A stretch of 64,000 nt of DNA from Membranipora membranacea (lineage: Eukaryota > Bryozoa > Gymnolaemata > Cheilostomatida > Membraniporidae): contig OU612073.1 of NCBI GenBank assembly GCA_914767715.1, positions 2,914,001 through 2,978,000 of the forward strand, in the 5' to 3' direction. A program made the position numbers and the translations under genes. This document shows, piece by piece, positions 1 through 13,300 of this stretch. Position 1 is the first letter of the stretch. Every line of letters begins with the position of its first letter. The notes under the pieces were generated by a model. The model saw only the letters and a list, made by a program, of their open reading frames with translations. It had not been told where the DNA came from and did no database searches.

Positions 1-3000
1 ACGCTTTTTTTTCGCTCGGATAAAAAAATAGATTTGCTTCTAACTCAACTCATGAGGAGGAACAACTCCTGCTTATCTCGAATCTGCAAACCGTTTGGCT
101 CTGTGGCCTTTCATTCTCCGTCAGCGTCCGTTTTAATTAGGGTCACTTTTGCTAAAAAAAAACATGCCATACGCCACCATTCAAAAACGAAAACTCTGTC
201 GAATCTTTATCAAACTCCGACCAGTTCAATCTCTTATCGGCCTTATTCTAAATCCAGAATATTGGAATCATCGGTTTAAAAGGGGGGTAATTAAGCTGAC
301 TTTAAATTTGCAAAATTATACCAAGGGTGGGTATCACGCTTTTTTTTCGCTCGGATCAAAAAATAGATTTGCTTCTAACTAACCTCATGAGGAGGAGCAA
401 CTCCTGATTATCTCGAATCTGCAAACCGTTTGGCTCTGAGGCTTTTCATTCTCCGTCAGGGTCCGTTTTAATTAGGGTCACTTTTGCTAAAAAAAAACAT
501 GCCATACGCCACCATTCAAAAGCGAAAACTCTGTCGAATCTTTATCAAACTCTGACCAGTTCAAGCTCTTATCGGCCTTAGTCTAAATCCAGAATATTGG
601 AATCATCGGTTTAATAGGGGGGTAATTAAGCCGACTTTAAATTTGCAAAATTATACCAAGGGTGGGTATCACGCTTTTTTTTCGCTCGGATCAAAAAATA
701 GATTTGCTTCTAACTCACCTCATGAGGAGGAGCAACTCCTGCTTATCTCGAATCTGCAAACCGTTTGGCTCTGTGGCTTTTCATTCTCCGTCAGCGTCCG
801 TTTTAATTAGGGTCACTTTTGCTAAAAAAAAACATGCCATACGCCACCATTCAAAAACGAAAACTCTGTCGAATCTTTATCAAACTCCGACCAGTTCAAT
901 CTCTTATCGGCCTTATTCTAAATCCAGAATATTGGAATCATCGGTTTAAAAGGGGGGTAATTAAGCTGACTTTAAATTTGCAAAATTATACCAAGGGTGG
1001 GTATCACGCTTTTTTTTCGCTCGGATCAAAAAATAGATTTCCTTCTAACTAACCTCATGAGGAGGAGCAACTCCTGATTATCTCGAATCTGCAAACCGTT
1101 TGGCTCTGAGGCTTTTCATTCTCCGTCAGGGTCCGTTTTAATTAGGGTCACTTTTGCTAAAAAAAAACATGCCATACGCCACCATTCAAAAACGAAAACT
1201 CTGTCGTATCTTTATCAAACTCCGACCAGTTCAAGCTCTTATCGGCCTTATTCTAAATCCAGAATGTTGGAATCATCGGTTTAATAGGGGGGTAATTAAG
1301 CTGACTTTAAATTTGCAAAAATTATACCAAGGGTGGGTATGACGCTTTTTTTTCGCCCGGATCAAAAAATAGATTTGCTTCTAACTCAACTCATGAGGAG
1401 GAACAACTCCTGCTTATCTCGAATCTGCAAACCGTTTGGCTCTGTGGCCTTTCATTCTCCGTCAGCGTCCGTTTTAATTAGGGTCACTTTTGCTAAAAAA
1501 AAACATGCCATACGCCACCATTCAAAAACGAAAACTCTGTCGAATCTTTATCAAACTCCGACCAGTTCAATCTCTTATCGGCCTTATTCTAAATCCAGAA
1601 TATTGGAATCATCGGTTTAAAAGGGGGGTAATTAAGCTGACTTTAAATTTGCAAAATTATACCAAGGGTGGGTATCACGCTTTTTTTTCGCTCGGATCAA
1701 AAAATAGATTTGCTTCTAACTAACCTCATGAGGAGGAGCAACTCCTGCTTATCTCGAATCTGCAAACTGTTTAGCTCTGTGGCTTTTCATTCTCCGTCAG
1801 CGTCCGTTTTAATTAGGGTCACTTTTGCTAAAAAAAACATGCCATACGCCACCATTCAAAAACAAAAACTCTGTCGAATCTTTATCAAACTCCGACCAGT
1901 TCAAGCTCTTATCGGCCTTATTTTAAATCCAGTATATTGGAATCATCGGTTTAATAGGGGGGTAATTAACCTGACTTTAAATTTACAAAATTATACCAAG
2001 GGTTGGTATGACGCTTTTTTTTCGCTCGGATCAAAAAATAGATTTGCTTCTAACTCAACTCATGAGGAGGAGCAACTCCTGCTTATCTCGAATCTGCAAA
2101 CCGTTTGGCTCTGTCGCTTTTCATTCTCCGTCAGCGTCCATTTTAATTAGGGTCACTTTTGCTAAAAAAAATATGCCATACACCACCATTCAAAAACGAA
2201 AACTCTGTCGAATCTTTATCAAACTCCGACCAGTTCAAGCTCTTATCGGCCTCATTCTAAATCCAGAATATTGGAATCATCGGTTTAATAGGGGGGTAAT
2301 TAAGCTGACTTTAAATTTGCAAAAATTATACCAAGGGTGGGTATGACGCTTTTTTTTCGCTCGGATCAAAAAATAGATTTGCTTCTAACTCAACTCATGA
2401 GGAGGAACAACTCCTGCTTATCTCGAATCTGCAAACCGTTTGGCTCTGTGGCCTTTCATTCTCCGTCAGCGTCCGTTTTAATTAGGGTCACTTTTGCTAA
2501 AAAAAAACATGCCATACGCCACCATTCAAAAACGAAAACTCTGTCGAATCTTTATCAAACTCCGACCAGTTCAATCTCTTATCGGCCTTATTCTAAATCC
2601 AGAATATTGGAATCATCGGTTTAAAAGGGGGGTAATTAAGCTGACTTTAAATTTGCAAAATTATACCAAGGGTGGGTACCACGCTTTTTTTTCGCTCGGA
2701 TCAAAAAATAGATTTGCTTCTAACTAACCTCATGAGGAGGAGCAACTCCTGATTATCTCGAATCTGCAAACCGTTTGGCTCTGAGGCTTTTCATTCTCCG
2801 TCAGGGTCCGTTTTAATTAGGGTCACTTTTGCTAAAAAAAAACATGCCATACGCCACCATTCAAAAGCGAAAACTCTGTCGAATCTTTATCAAACTCTGA
2901 CCAGTTCAAGCTCTTATCGGCCTTAGTCTAAATCCAGAATATTGGAATCATCGGTTTAATAGGGGGGTAATTAAGCCGACTTTAGATTTGCAAAATTATA

Positions 3001-3215
3001 CCAAGGGTGGGTATCACGCTTTTTTTTCGCTCGGATCAAAAAATAGATTTGCTTCTAACTCACCTCATGAGGAGGAGCAACTCCTGCTTATCTCGAATCT
3101 GCAAACCGTTTGGCTCTGTGGCTTTTCATTCTCCGTCAGCGTCCGTTTTAATTAGGGTCACTTTTGCTAAAAAAAAACATGCCATACGCCACCATTCAAA
3201 AACGAAAACTCTGTC
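1..3215. repeat. 7-monomer higher-order duplication, left edge (offset 2,345 bp)
   Basis: The segment 1 to about 870 recurs at about 2,346-3,215. Shared private variants include GATTATCTCG, GAGGCTTTTC, CAGGGTCC, AAGCGAAAACTC, CTCTGACCAG and TTAGTCTAAATCC (about 410-590 and 2,755-2,935). The offset is 7 x 335 bp. The match is mosaic: the second half of the monomer at 3,164 instead matches the monomer at 1,154 (CTGTCGTATC, AGAATGTTGG), a 6-monomer offset. This indicates repeated unequal exchange or conversion within the array. Confidence 0.75.
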
Positions 3216-3599
3216 GTATCTTTATCAAACTCCGACCAGTTCAAGCTCTTATCGGCCTTATTCTAAATCCAGAATGTTGGAATCATCGGTTTAATAGGGG
3301 GGTAATTAAGCTGACTTTAAATTTGCAAAATTATACCAAGGGTGGGTATCACGCTTTTTTTTCGCTCGGATCAAAAAATAGATTTGCTTCTAACTCACCT
3401 CATGAGGAGGAGCAACTCCTGCTTATCTCGAATCTGCAAACCGTTTGGCTCTGTGGCTTTTCATTCTCCGTCAGCGTCCGTTTTAATTAGGGTCACTTTT
3501 GCTAAAAAAAATATGCCATACGCCACCATTCAAAAACGAAAACTCTGTCGAATCTTTATCAAACTCCGACCAGTTCAAGCTCTTATCGGCCTTATTCTA

Positions 3600-4810
3600 A
3601 ATCCAGAATATTGGAATCATCGGTTGAATAGGGGGGTAATTAAGCTGACTTTAAAATTGCAAAATTATACCAAGGGTGGGTATGACGCTTTTTTCTCGCT
3701 CGGATCAAAAAATACATTTGCTTCTAACTCACCTCATGAGGAGGAGCAACTCCTGCTTATCACGAATCTGCAAACCGTTTGGCTCTGTGGCTTTTCATTC
3801 TCCGTCAGCGTCCGTTTTAATTAGGGTCACTTTTGCTAAAAAAAAACATGCCATACGCCACCATTCAAAAACGAAAACTCTGTCGAATCTTTATCAAACT
3901 CCGACCAGTACAAGCTCTTATCGGCCTTATTCTAAATCCAGAATATTGGAATCATCGGTTTAATAGGGGGGTAATTAAGCTGACTTTAAATTTGCAAAAT
4001 TATACCAAGGGTGGGTATCACACTTTTTTTTCGCTCGGATCAAAATATAGATTTGCTTCTAACTCACCTCATGAGGAGGAGCAACTCCTGCTTATCTCGA
4101 ATCTGCAAACCGTTTGGCTCTGTGGCTTTTCATTCTCCGTCAGCGTCCGTATTGATTCGGGTCATTTTTGCTAAAAAAAAACATGCCATACGCCACCATT
4201 CAAAAACGAAAACTCTGTCGAATCTTTATCAAACTCCGACCAGTTCAAGCTCTTATCGGCCTTATTCTATATCCAGAATATTGGAATCATCGGTTTAATA
4301 GGGGGGTAATTAAGCTGACTTTAAATTTGCAAAATTATACCAAGGGTGGGTATCACGCTTTTTTTTCGCTCGGATCAAAAAATAGATTTGCTTCTAACTC
4401 ACCTCATGAGCAGGAGCAACTCCTGCTTATCTCGAATCTGCAAACCGTTTGGCTCTGTGGCTTTTCATTCTCCGTCAGCGTCCGTTTTAATTAGGGTCAC
4501 TTTTGCTAAAAAAAAACATGCCATACGCCACCATTCAAAAACGAAAACTCTGTCGAATCTTTATCAAACTCCGACCAGTTCAAGCTCTTATCGGCCTTAT
4601 TCTAAATCCAGAATATTGGAATCATCGGTTGAATAGGGGGGTAATTAAGCTGACTTTAAAATTGCAAAATTATACCAAGGGTGGGTATCACGCTTTTTTT
4701 TCGCTCGGATCAAAAAATACATTTGCTTCTAACTCACCTCATGAGGAGGAGCAACTCCTGCTTATCACGAATCTGCAAACCGTTTGGCTCTGTGGCTTTT
4801 CATTCTCCGT
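3600..4810. repeat. 3-monomer higher-order repeat (offset 1,005 bp)
   Basis: Private variants GGTTGAATAG and TTTAAAATTGC (3,622-3,660 and 4,627-4,665), then AATACATTTGC and TTATCACGAATC (about 3,710-3,770 and 4,715-4,775), recur together at an offset of 1,005 bp, exactly three monomers. A related set (AAACTGTTTAGCTC, CCAGTATATTGG, GGGTTGGTATGAC) links 1,760-2,010 with 5,110-5,360. Confidence 0.7.
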
Positions 4811-7800
4811 CAGCGTCCGTTTTAATTAGGGTCACTTTTGCTAAAAAAAAACATGCCATACGCCACCATTCAAAAACGAAAACTCTGTCGAATCTTTATC
4901 AAACTCCGACCAGTTCAAGCTCTTATCGGCCTTATTCTAAATCCAGAATATTGGAATCATCGGTTTAATAGGGGGGTAATTAAGCTGACTTTAAATTTGC
5001 AAAATTATACCAAGGGTGGGTATCACGCTTTTTTTTCGCTCGGATCAAAAAATAGATTTGCTTCTAACTCACCTCATGAGGAGGAGCAACTCCTGCTTAT
5101 CTCGAATCTGCAAACTGTTTAGCTCTGTGGCTTTTCATTCTCCGTCAGCGTCCGTTTTAATTAGGGTCACTTTTGCTAAAAAAAACATGCCATACGCCAC
5201 CATTCAAAAACAAAAACTCTGTCGAATCTTTATCAAACTCCGACCAGTTCAAGCTCTTATCGGCCTTATTTTAAATCCAGTATATTGGAATCATCGGTTT
5301 AATAGGGGGGTAATTAAGTTGACTTTAAATTTACAAAATTATACCAAGGGTTGGTATGACGCTTTTTTTTCGCTCGGATCAAAAAATAGATTTGCTTCTA
5401 ACTCACCTCATGAGGAGGAGCAACTCCTGCTTATCTCGAATCTGCAAACCGTTTGGCTCTGTGGCCTTTCATTCTCCGTCAGCGTCCGTTTTAATTAGGG
5501 TCACTTTTGCTAAAAAAAAACATGCCATACGCCACCATTCAAAAACGAAAACTCTGTCGAATCTTTATCAAACTCCGACCAGTTCAATCTCTTATCGGCC
5601 TTATTCTAAATCCAGAATATTGGAATCATCGGTTTAAAAGGGAGGTAATTAAGCTGACTTTAAATTTGCAAAATTATACCAAGGGTGGGTATCACGCTTT
5701 TTTTTCGCTCGGATCAAAAAATAGATTTGCTTCTAACTAACCTCATGAGGAGGAGCAACTCCTGATTATCTCGAATCTGCAAACCGTTTGGCTCTGAGGC
5801 TTTTCATTCTCCGTCAGGGTCCGTTTTAATTAGGGTCACTTTTGCTAAAAAAAAACATGCCATACGCCACCATTCAAAAACGAATACTTTGTCGAATCTT
5901 TATCAAACTCCGACCAGTTCAAGCTCTTATCGGCCTTATTCTAAATCCAGAATATTGGAATCATCGGTTTAATAGGGGGGTAATTAAGCTGACTTTAAAT
6001 TTGCAAAATTATACCAAGGGTGGGTATCACGCTTTTTTTTCGCTCGGATCAAAAAATAGATTTGCTTCTAACTCACCTCATGAGGAGGAGCAACTCCTGC
6101 TTATCTCGAATCTGCAAACCGTTTGGCTCTGTGGCTTTTCATTCTCCGTCAGCGTCCGTTTTAATTAGGGTCACTTTTGCTAAAAAAAAACATGCCATAC
6201 GCCACCATTCAAAAACGAATACTTTGTCGAATCTTTATCAAACTCCGACCAGTTCAAGCTCTTATCGGCCTTATAATAAATCCAGAATATTGGAATCATC
6301 GGTTTAATAGGGGGGTAATTAAGCTGACTTTAAATTTGCAAAATTATACCAAGGGTGGGTATCACGCTTTTTTTTCGCTCGGATCAAAAAATAGATTTGC
6401 TTCTACCTCACCTCATGCGGAGGAGCATCTCTGCTTATCTCGAATCTGCAAACCGTTTGGCTCTGTGGCTTTTCATTCTCCGTCAGCGTCCGTTTTAATT
6501 AGGGTCACTTTTGCTAAAAAAACACATGCCATACACCATCATTCAAAAACGAAAACTCTGTCGAATCTTTATCAAACTCCGACCAGTTCAAGCTCTTATC
6601 GGCCTTATTCTAAATCCAGAATATTGGAATCATCGGTTTAATAGGGGGGTAATTAAGCTGACTTTAAATTTGCAAAATTATACCAAAGGTGGGTATCACA
6701 CTTTGTTTTCGCTCGGATCAAAAAATAGATTTGCTTCTAACTCACCTCATGAGGAGGAGTAACTCCTGCTTATCTCGAATCTGCAAACCGTTTGGCTCTG
6801 TGGCTTTTCATTCTCCGTCAGCGTCCGTTTTAATTAGGGTCACTTTTGCTAAAAAAAAACATGCCATACACCACCATTCAAAAACGAAAACTCTGTCGAA
6901 TCTTTATCAAACTCCGACCAGTTCAAGCTCTTATCGGCCTTATTCTAAATCCAGAATATTGGAATCATCGGTTTAATAGGGGGGTAATTAAGCTGACTTT
7001 AAATTTGCAAAATTATACCAAGGGTGGGTATCACGCTTTTTTTTCGCTCGGATCAAAAAATAGATTTGCTTCTAACTCACCTCATGAGGAGGAGCAACTC
7101 CTGCTTATCTCGAATCTGCAAACCGTTTGGCTCTGTGGCTTTTCATTCTCCGTCAGCGTCCGTTTTAATTAGGGTCACTTTTGCTAAAAAAAAACATGCC
7201 ATACGCCACCATTCAAAAACGAATACTTTGTCGAATCTTTATCAAACTCCGACCAGTTCAAGCTCTTATCGGCCTTATTCTAAATCCAGAATATTGGAAT
7301 CATCGGTTTAATAGGGGGGTAATTAAGCTGACTTTAAATTTGCAAAATTATACCAAGGGTGGGTATCACGCTTTTTTTCGCTCGGATCAAAAAATAGATT
7401 TGCTTCTAACTCACCTCATGAGGAGGAGCAACTCCTGCTTATCTCGAATCTGCAAACCGTTTGGCTCTGTGGCTTTTCATTCTCCGTCGGCGTCCGTTTT
7501 AATTAGGGTCACTTTTGCTAAAAAAAAACATGCCATACGCCACCATTCAAAAACGAAAAACTCTGCCGAATCTTTATCAAACTCCGACCAGTTCAAGCTC
7601 TTATCGGCCTTATTCTAAATCCAGAATATTGGAATCATCGGTTTAATAGGGGGGTAATTAAGCTGACTTTAAATTTGCAAAATTATACCAAGGGTGGGTA
7701 TCACGCTTTTTTTTCGCTCGGATCAAAAAATAGATTTGCTTCTAACTCACCTCATGAGGAGGAGCAACTCCTGCTTATCTCGAATCTGCAAACCGTTTGG

Positions 7801-10371
7801 CTCTGTGGCTTTTCATTCTCCGTCAGCGTCCGTTTTAATTAGGGTCACTTTTGCTAAAAAAAAACATGCCATACACCACCATTCAAAAACGAAAACTCTG
7901 TCGAATCTTTATCAAACTCCGACCAGTTCAAGCTCTTATCGGCCTTATTCTAAATCCAGAATATTGGAATCATCGGTTTAATAGGGGGGTAATTAAGCTG
8001 ACTTTAAATTTGCAAAATTATACCAAGGGTGGGGATCACGCTTTTTTTTTCGCTCGGATCAAAAAATAGATTTGCTTCTAACTCACCTCATGAGGAGGAG
8101 CAACTCCTGCTTATCTCGAATCTGCAAACCGTTTGGCTCTGTGGCTTTTCATTCTCCGTCAGCGTCCGTTTTAATTAGGGTCACTTTTGCTAAAAAAAAA
8201 CATGCCATACACCACCATTCAAAAACGAAAACTCTGTCGAATCTTTATCAAACTCCGACCAGTTCAAGCTCTTATCGGCCTTATTCTAAATCCAGAATAT
8301 TGGAATCATCGGTTTAATAGGGGGGTAATTAAGCTGACTTTAAATTTGCAAAATTATACCAAGGGTGGGGATCACGCTTTTTTTTCGCTCGAATCAAAAA
8401 ATAGATTTGCTTCTAACTCACCTCATGAGGAGGAGCAACTCCTGCTTATCTCGAATCTGCAAACCGTTTGGCTCTGTGGCTTTTCATTCTCCGTCAGCGT
8501 CCGTTTTAATTAGGGTCACTTTTGCTAAAAAAAAACATGCCATACGCCACCATTCAAAAACGAAAACTCTGTCGAATCTTTATCAAACTCCGACCAGTTC
8601 AAGCTCTTATCGGCCTTATTCTAATTCCAGAATATTGGAATCATCGGTTTAATAGGGGGGTAATTAAGCTGACTTTAAATTTGCAAAATTATACCAAGGG
8701 TGGGTATCACGCTTTTTTTTCGCTCTGATCAAAAAATAGATTTGCTTCTAACTCACCACATGAGGAGGAGCAACTCCTGCTTATCTCGAATCTGCAAACC
8801 GTTTGGCTCTGTGGCTTTTCATTCTCCGTCAGCGTCCGTTTTAATTAGGGTCACTTTTGCTAAAAAAAAACATGCCATACACCACCATTCAAAAACGAAA
8901 ACTCTGTCGAATCTTTATCAAACTCCGACCAGTTCAAGCTCTTATCGGCCTTATTCTAAATCCAAAATATTGGAATCATCGGTTTAATAGGGGGGTAATT
9001 AAGCTGACTTTAAATTTGCAAAATTATACCAAGGGTGGGTATCACGCTTATTTTTCGCTCGGATCAAAAAATAGATTTGCTTCTAACTCACCTCATGAGG
9101 AGGAGCAACTCCTGCTTATCTCGAATCTGCAAACCGTTTGGCTCTGTGGCTTTTCATTCTCCGTCAGCGTCCGTTTTAATTTGGGTCACTTTTGCTAAAA
9201 AAAACATGCCATACACCACCATTCAAAAACGAAAACTCTGTCGAATCTTTATCAAACTCCGACCAGTTCAAGCTCTTATCGGCCTTATTCTAAATCCAGA
9301 ATATTGGAATCATCGGTTTAATAGGGGGGTAATTAAGCTGACTTTAAATTTGCAAAATTATACCAAGGGTGGGTATCACGCTTTTTTTTCGCTCGGATCA
9401 AAAAATAGATTTGCTTCTAACTCACCTCATGAGGAGGAGCAACTCCTGCTTATCTCGAATCTGCAAACCGACTGGCTCTGTGGCTTTTCATTCTCATTCA
9501 GCGTCCGTTTTAATTAGGGTCACTTTTGCTAAAAAAAAACATGCCATACACCACCATTCAAAAACGAAAACTCTGTCGAATCTTTATCAAACTCCGACCA
9601 GTTCAAGCTCTTATCGGCCTTATTCTAAATCCAGAATATTGGAATCATCGGTTTAAAAGGGGGGTAATTAAGCTGACTTTAAATTTGCAAAATTATACCA
9701 AGGGTGGGTATCACGCTTTTTTTTCGCTCGGATCAAAAAATAGATTTGCTTCTAACTCACCTCATGAGGAGGAGCAACTCCTGCTTATCTCGAATCTGCA
9801 AACCGTTTGGCTCTGTGGCTTTTCATTCTCTGTCAGCGTCCGTTTTAATTAGGGTAACTTTTGCTAAAAAAAACATGCCATACGCCACCATTCAAAAACG
9901 AAAACTCTGTCGAATCTTTATCAAACTCCGACCAGTTCAAGCTCTTATCGGCCTTAATCTAAATCCAGAATATTGAAATCATCGGTTTAATAGGGGGGTA
10001 ATTAAGCTGACTTTAAATTTGCAAAATTATACCAAGGGTGGGTATGACGCTTTTTTTTCGCTCGGATCAAAAAATACATTTGCTTCTAACTCACCTCATG
10101 AGGAGGAGCAACTCCTGCTTTTCTCGAATATGCAAACCGTTTGGCTCTGTGGCTTTTCATTCTCCGTCAGCGTCCGTTTTAATTAGGGTCACTTTTGCTT
10201 AAAAAAAACACGCCATACGCCACCATTCAAAAACGAAAACTCTGTCGAATCTTTATCAAACTCCGACCAGTTCAAGCTCTTATCGGCCTTATTCTAAATC
10301 CAGAATATTGGAATCATTGGTTTAATAGGGGGTAATTAAGCCGACATTAAATTTTCAAAATTATACCAAGG

Positions 10372-13300
10372 GTGGGTATCACGCTTTTTTTTCGCTCGGA
10401 TCAAAAAATAGATTTGCTTCTAACTCACCTCATGAGGAGGAGCAACTCCTGCTTATCTCGAATCTGCAAACCGTTTGGCTCTGTGGCTGTTCATTCTCCG
10501 TCAGCGTCCGTTTTAATTAGGGTCACTTTTGCTAAAAAAAACATGCCATACACCACCATTCAAAAACGAAAACTCTGTCGAATCTTTATCAAACTCCGAC
10601 CAGTTCAAGCACTTATCGGCCTTATTCTAAATCCAGAATATTGGAATCATCGGTTTAATAGGGGGGTAATTAAGCTGACTTTAAATTTGCAAAATTATAC
10701 CAAGGGTGGGTATCACGCTTTTTTTTCGCTCGGATCAAAAAAAAGAATTGCTTCTAACTCACCTCATGAGGAGGAGCAACTCCTGCCTATCTCGAATCTG
10801 CAAACCGTTTGGCTCTGTGGCTTTTCATTCTCCGTCAGCGTCCGTTTTAATTAGGGTCACTTTTGCTAAAAAAAAACATGCCATACGCCACCATTCAAAA
10901 ACGAAAACTCTGTCGAATCTTTATCAAACTCCGACCAGTTCAAGCTCTTATCGGCCTTATTCTAAGCCAGAATATTGGAATCATCGGTTTAATAGGGGGG
11001 TAATTAAGCTGACTTTAAATTTGCAAAATTATACCAAGGGTGGGTATCACGCTTTTTTTTCGCTCGGATCAAAAAATAGATTTGCTTCTAACTCACCTCA
11101 TGAGGAGGAGCAACTCCTGCTTATCTCGAATCTGCAAACCGTTTGGCTCTGTGGCTTTTCATTCTCCGTCAGCGTCCGTTTTAATTAGGGTCACTTTTGC
11201 TAAAAAAAAACATGCCATACACCACCATTCAAAAACGAAAACTCTGTCGAATCTTTATCAAACTCCGACCAGTTCAAGCTCTTATCGGCCTTATTCTAAA
11301 TCCAGAATAATGGAATCATCGGTTTAATAGGGGGGTAATTAAGCTGACTTTAAATTTGCAAAATTATACCAAGGGTGGGTATCACGCTTTTTTTTCGCCC
11401 GGATCAAAAAATAGATTTGCTTCTAACTCACTCATGAGGAGGAGCAACTCCTGCTTATCTCGAATCTGCAAACCGTTTGGCTCTGTGGCTTTTCATTCTC
11501 CGTCAGCGTCCGTTTTAATTAGGGTCACTTTTGCTAAAAAAAAACATGCCATACGCCACCATTCAAAAACGAAAACTCTGTCGAATCTTTATCAAACTCC
11601 GACCAGTTCAAGCTCTTATCGGCCTTATTCTAAATCCAGAATATTGGAATCATCGGTTTAATAGGGGGGTAATTAAGCTGACTTTAAATTTGCAAAATTA
11701 TACCAAGGGTGGGTATCACGCTTTTTTTTCGCTCGGATCAAAAAATAGATTTGCTTCTAACTCACCTCATGAGGAGGAGCAACTCCTGCTTATCTCGAAT
11801 CTGCAAACCGTTTGGCTCTGTGGCTTTTCATTCTCTGTCAGCGTCCGTTTTAATTAGGGTCACTTTTGCTAAAAAAAAACATGCCATACACCACCATTCA
11901 AAAACCAAAACTCTGTCGAATCTTTATCAAACTCCGACCAGTTCAAGCTCTTATCGGCCTCATTCTAAATACAGAATATTGGAATCATCGGTTTAATAGG
12001 GGGGTAATTAAGCTGACTCTAAATTTGCAAAATTATACCAAGGGTGGGTATCACGCTTTTTTTTCGCTCGGATCAAAAAATAGAATTGCTTCTAACTCAC
12101 CTCATGAGGAGGAGCAACTCCTGCTTATCTCGAATCTGCAAACCGTTTGGCTCTGTGGCTTTTCATTCTCCGTCAGCGTCCGTTTTAATTAGGGTCACTT
12201 TTGCTAAAAAAAAACATGCCATACACCACCATTCGAAAACGAAAACTCTGTCGAATCTTTATCAAACTCCGACCAGTTCAAGCTCTTATCGGCCTTTTTC
12301 TAAATCCAGAATATTGGAATCATCGGTTTCATAGGGGGGTAATTAAGCTGACTTTAAATTTGCAAAATTATACCAAGGGTGGGTGTCACGCTTTTTTTTC
12401 GCTCGGATCAAAAAATAGATTTGCTTCTAACTCACCTCATGAGGAGGAGCAACTCCTGCTTATCTCGAATCTGCAAACCGTTTGGCTCTGTGGATTTTCA
12501 TTCTCCGTCAGCGTCCGTTTTAATTAGGGTCACTTTTGCTAAAAAAAAACATGCCATACACCACCATTCAAAAACGAAAACTCTGTCGAATCTTTATCAA
12601 ACTCCGACCAGTTCAAGCTCTTATCGGCCTTATTCTAAATCCAGAATATTGGAATCATTGGTTTAATAGGGGGGTAATTAAGCCGACATTAAATTTTCAA
12701 AATTATACCAAGGGTGGGTATCACGCTTTTTTTTCGCTCGGATCAAAAAATAGATTTGCTTCTAACTCACCTCATGAGGAGGAGCAACTCCTGCTCATCT
12801 CGAATCTGCAAACCGTTTGGCTCTGTGGCTGTTCATTCTCCGTCAGCGTCCGTTTTAATTAGGGTCACTTTTGCTAAAAAAAACATGCCATACACCACCA
12901 TTCAAAAACGAAAACTCTGTCGAATCTTTATCAAACTCCGACCAGTTCAAGCACTTATCGGCCTTATTCTAAATCCAGAATATTGGAATCATCGGTTTAA
13001 TAGGGGGGTAATTAAGCTGACTTTAAATTTGCAAAATTATACCAAGGGTGGGTATCACGCTTTTTTTTCGCTCGGATCAAAAAAAAGAATTGCTTCTAAC
13101 TCACCTCATGAGGAGGAGCAACTCCTGCCTATCTCGAATCTGCAAACCGTTTGGCTCTGTGGCTTTTCATTCTCCGTCAGCGTCCGTTTTAATTAGGGTC
13201 ACTTTTGCTAAAAAAAAACATGCCATACGCCACCATTCAAAAACGAAAACTCTGTCGAATCTTTATCAAACTCCGACCAGTTCAAGCTCTTATCGGCCTT

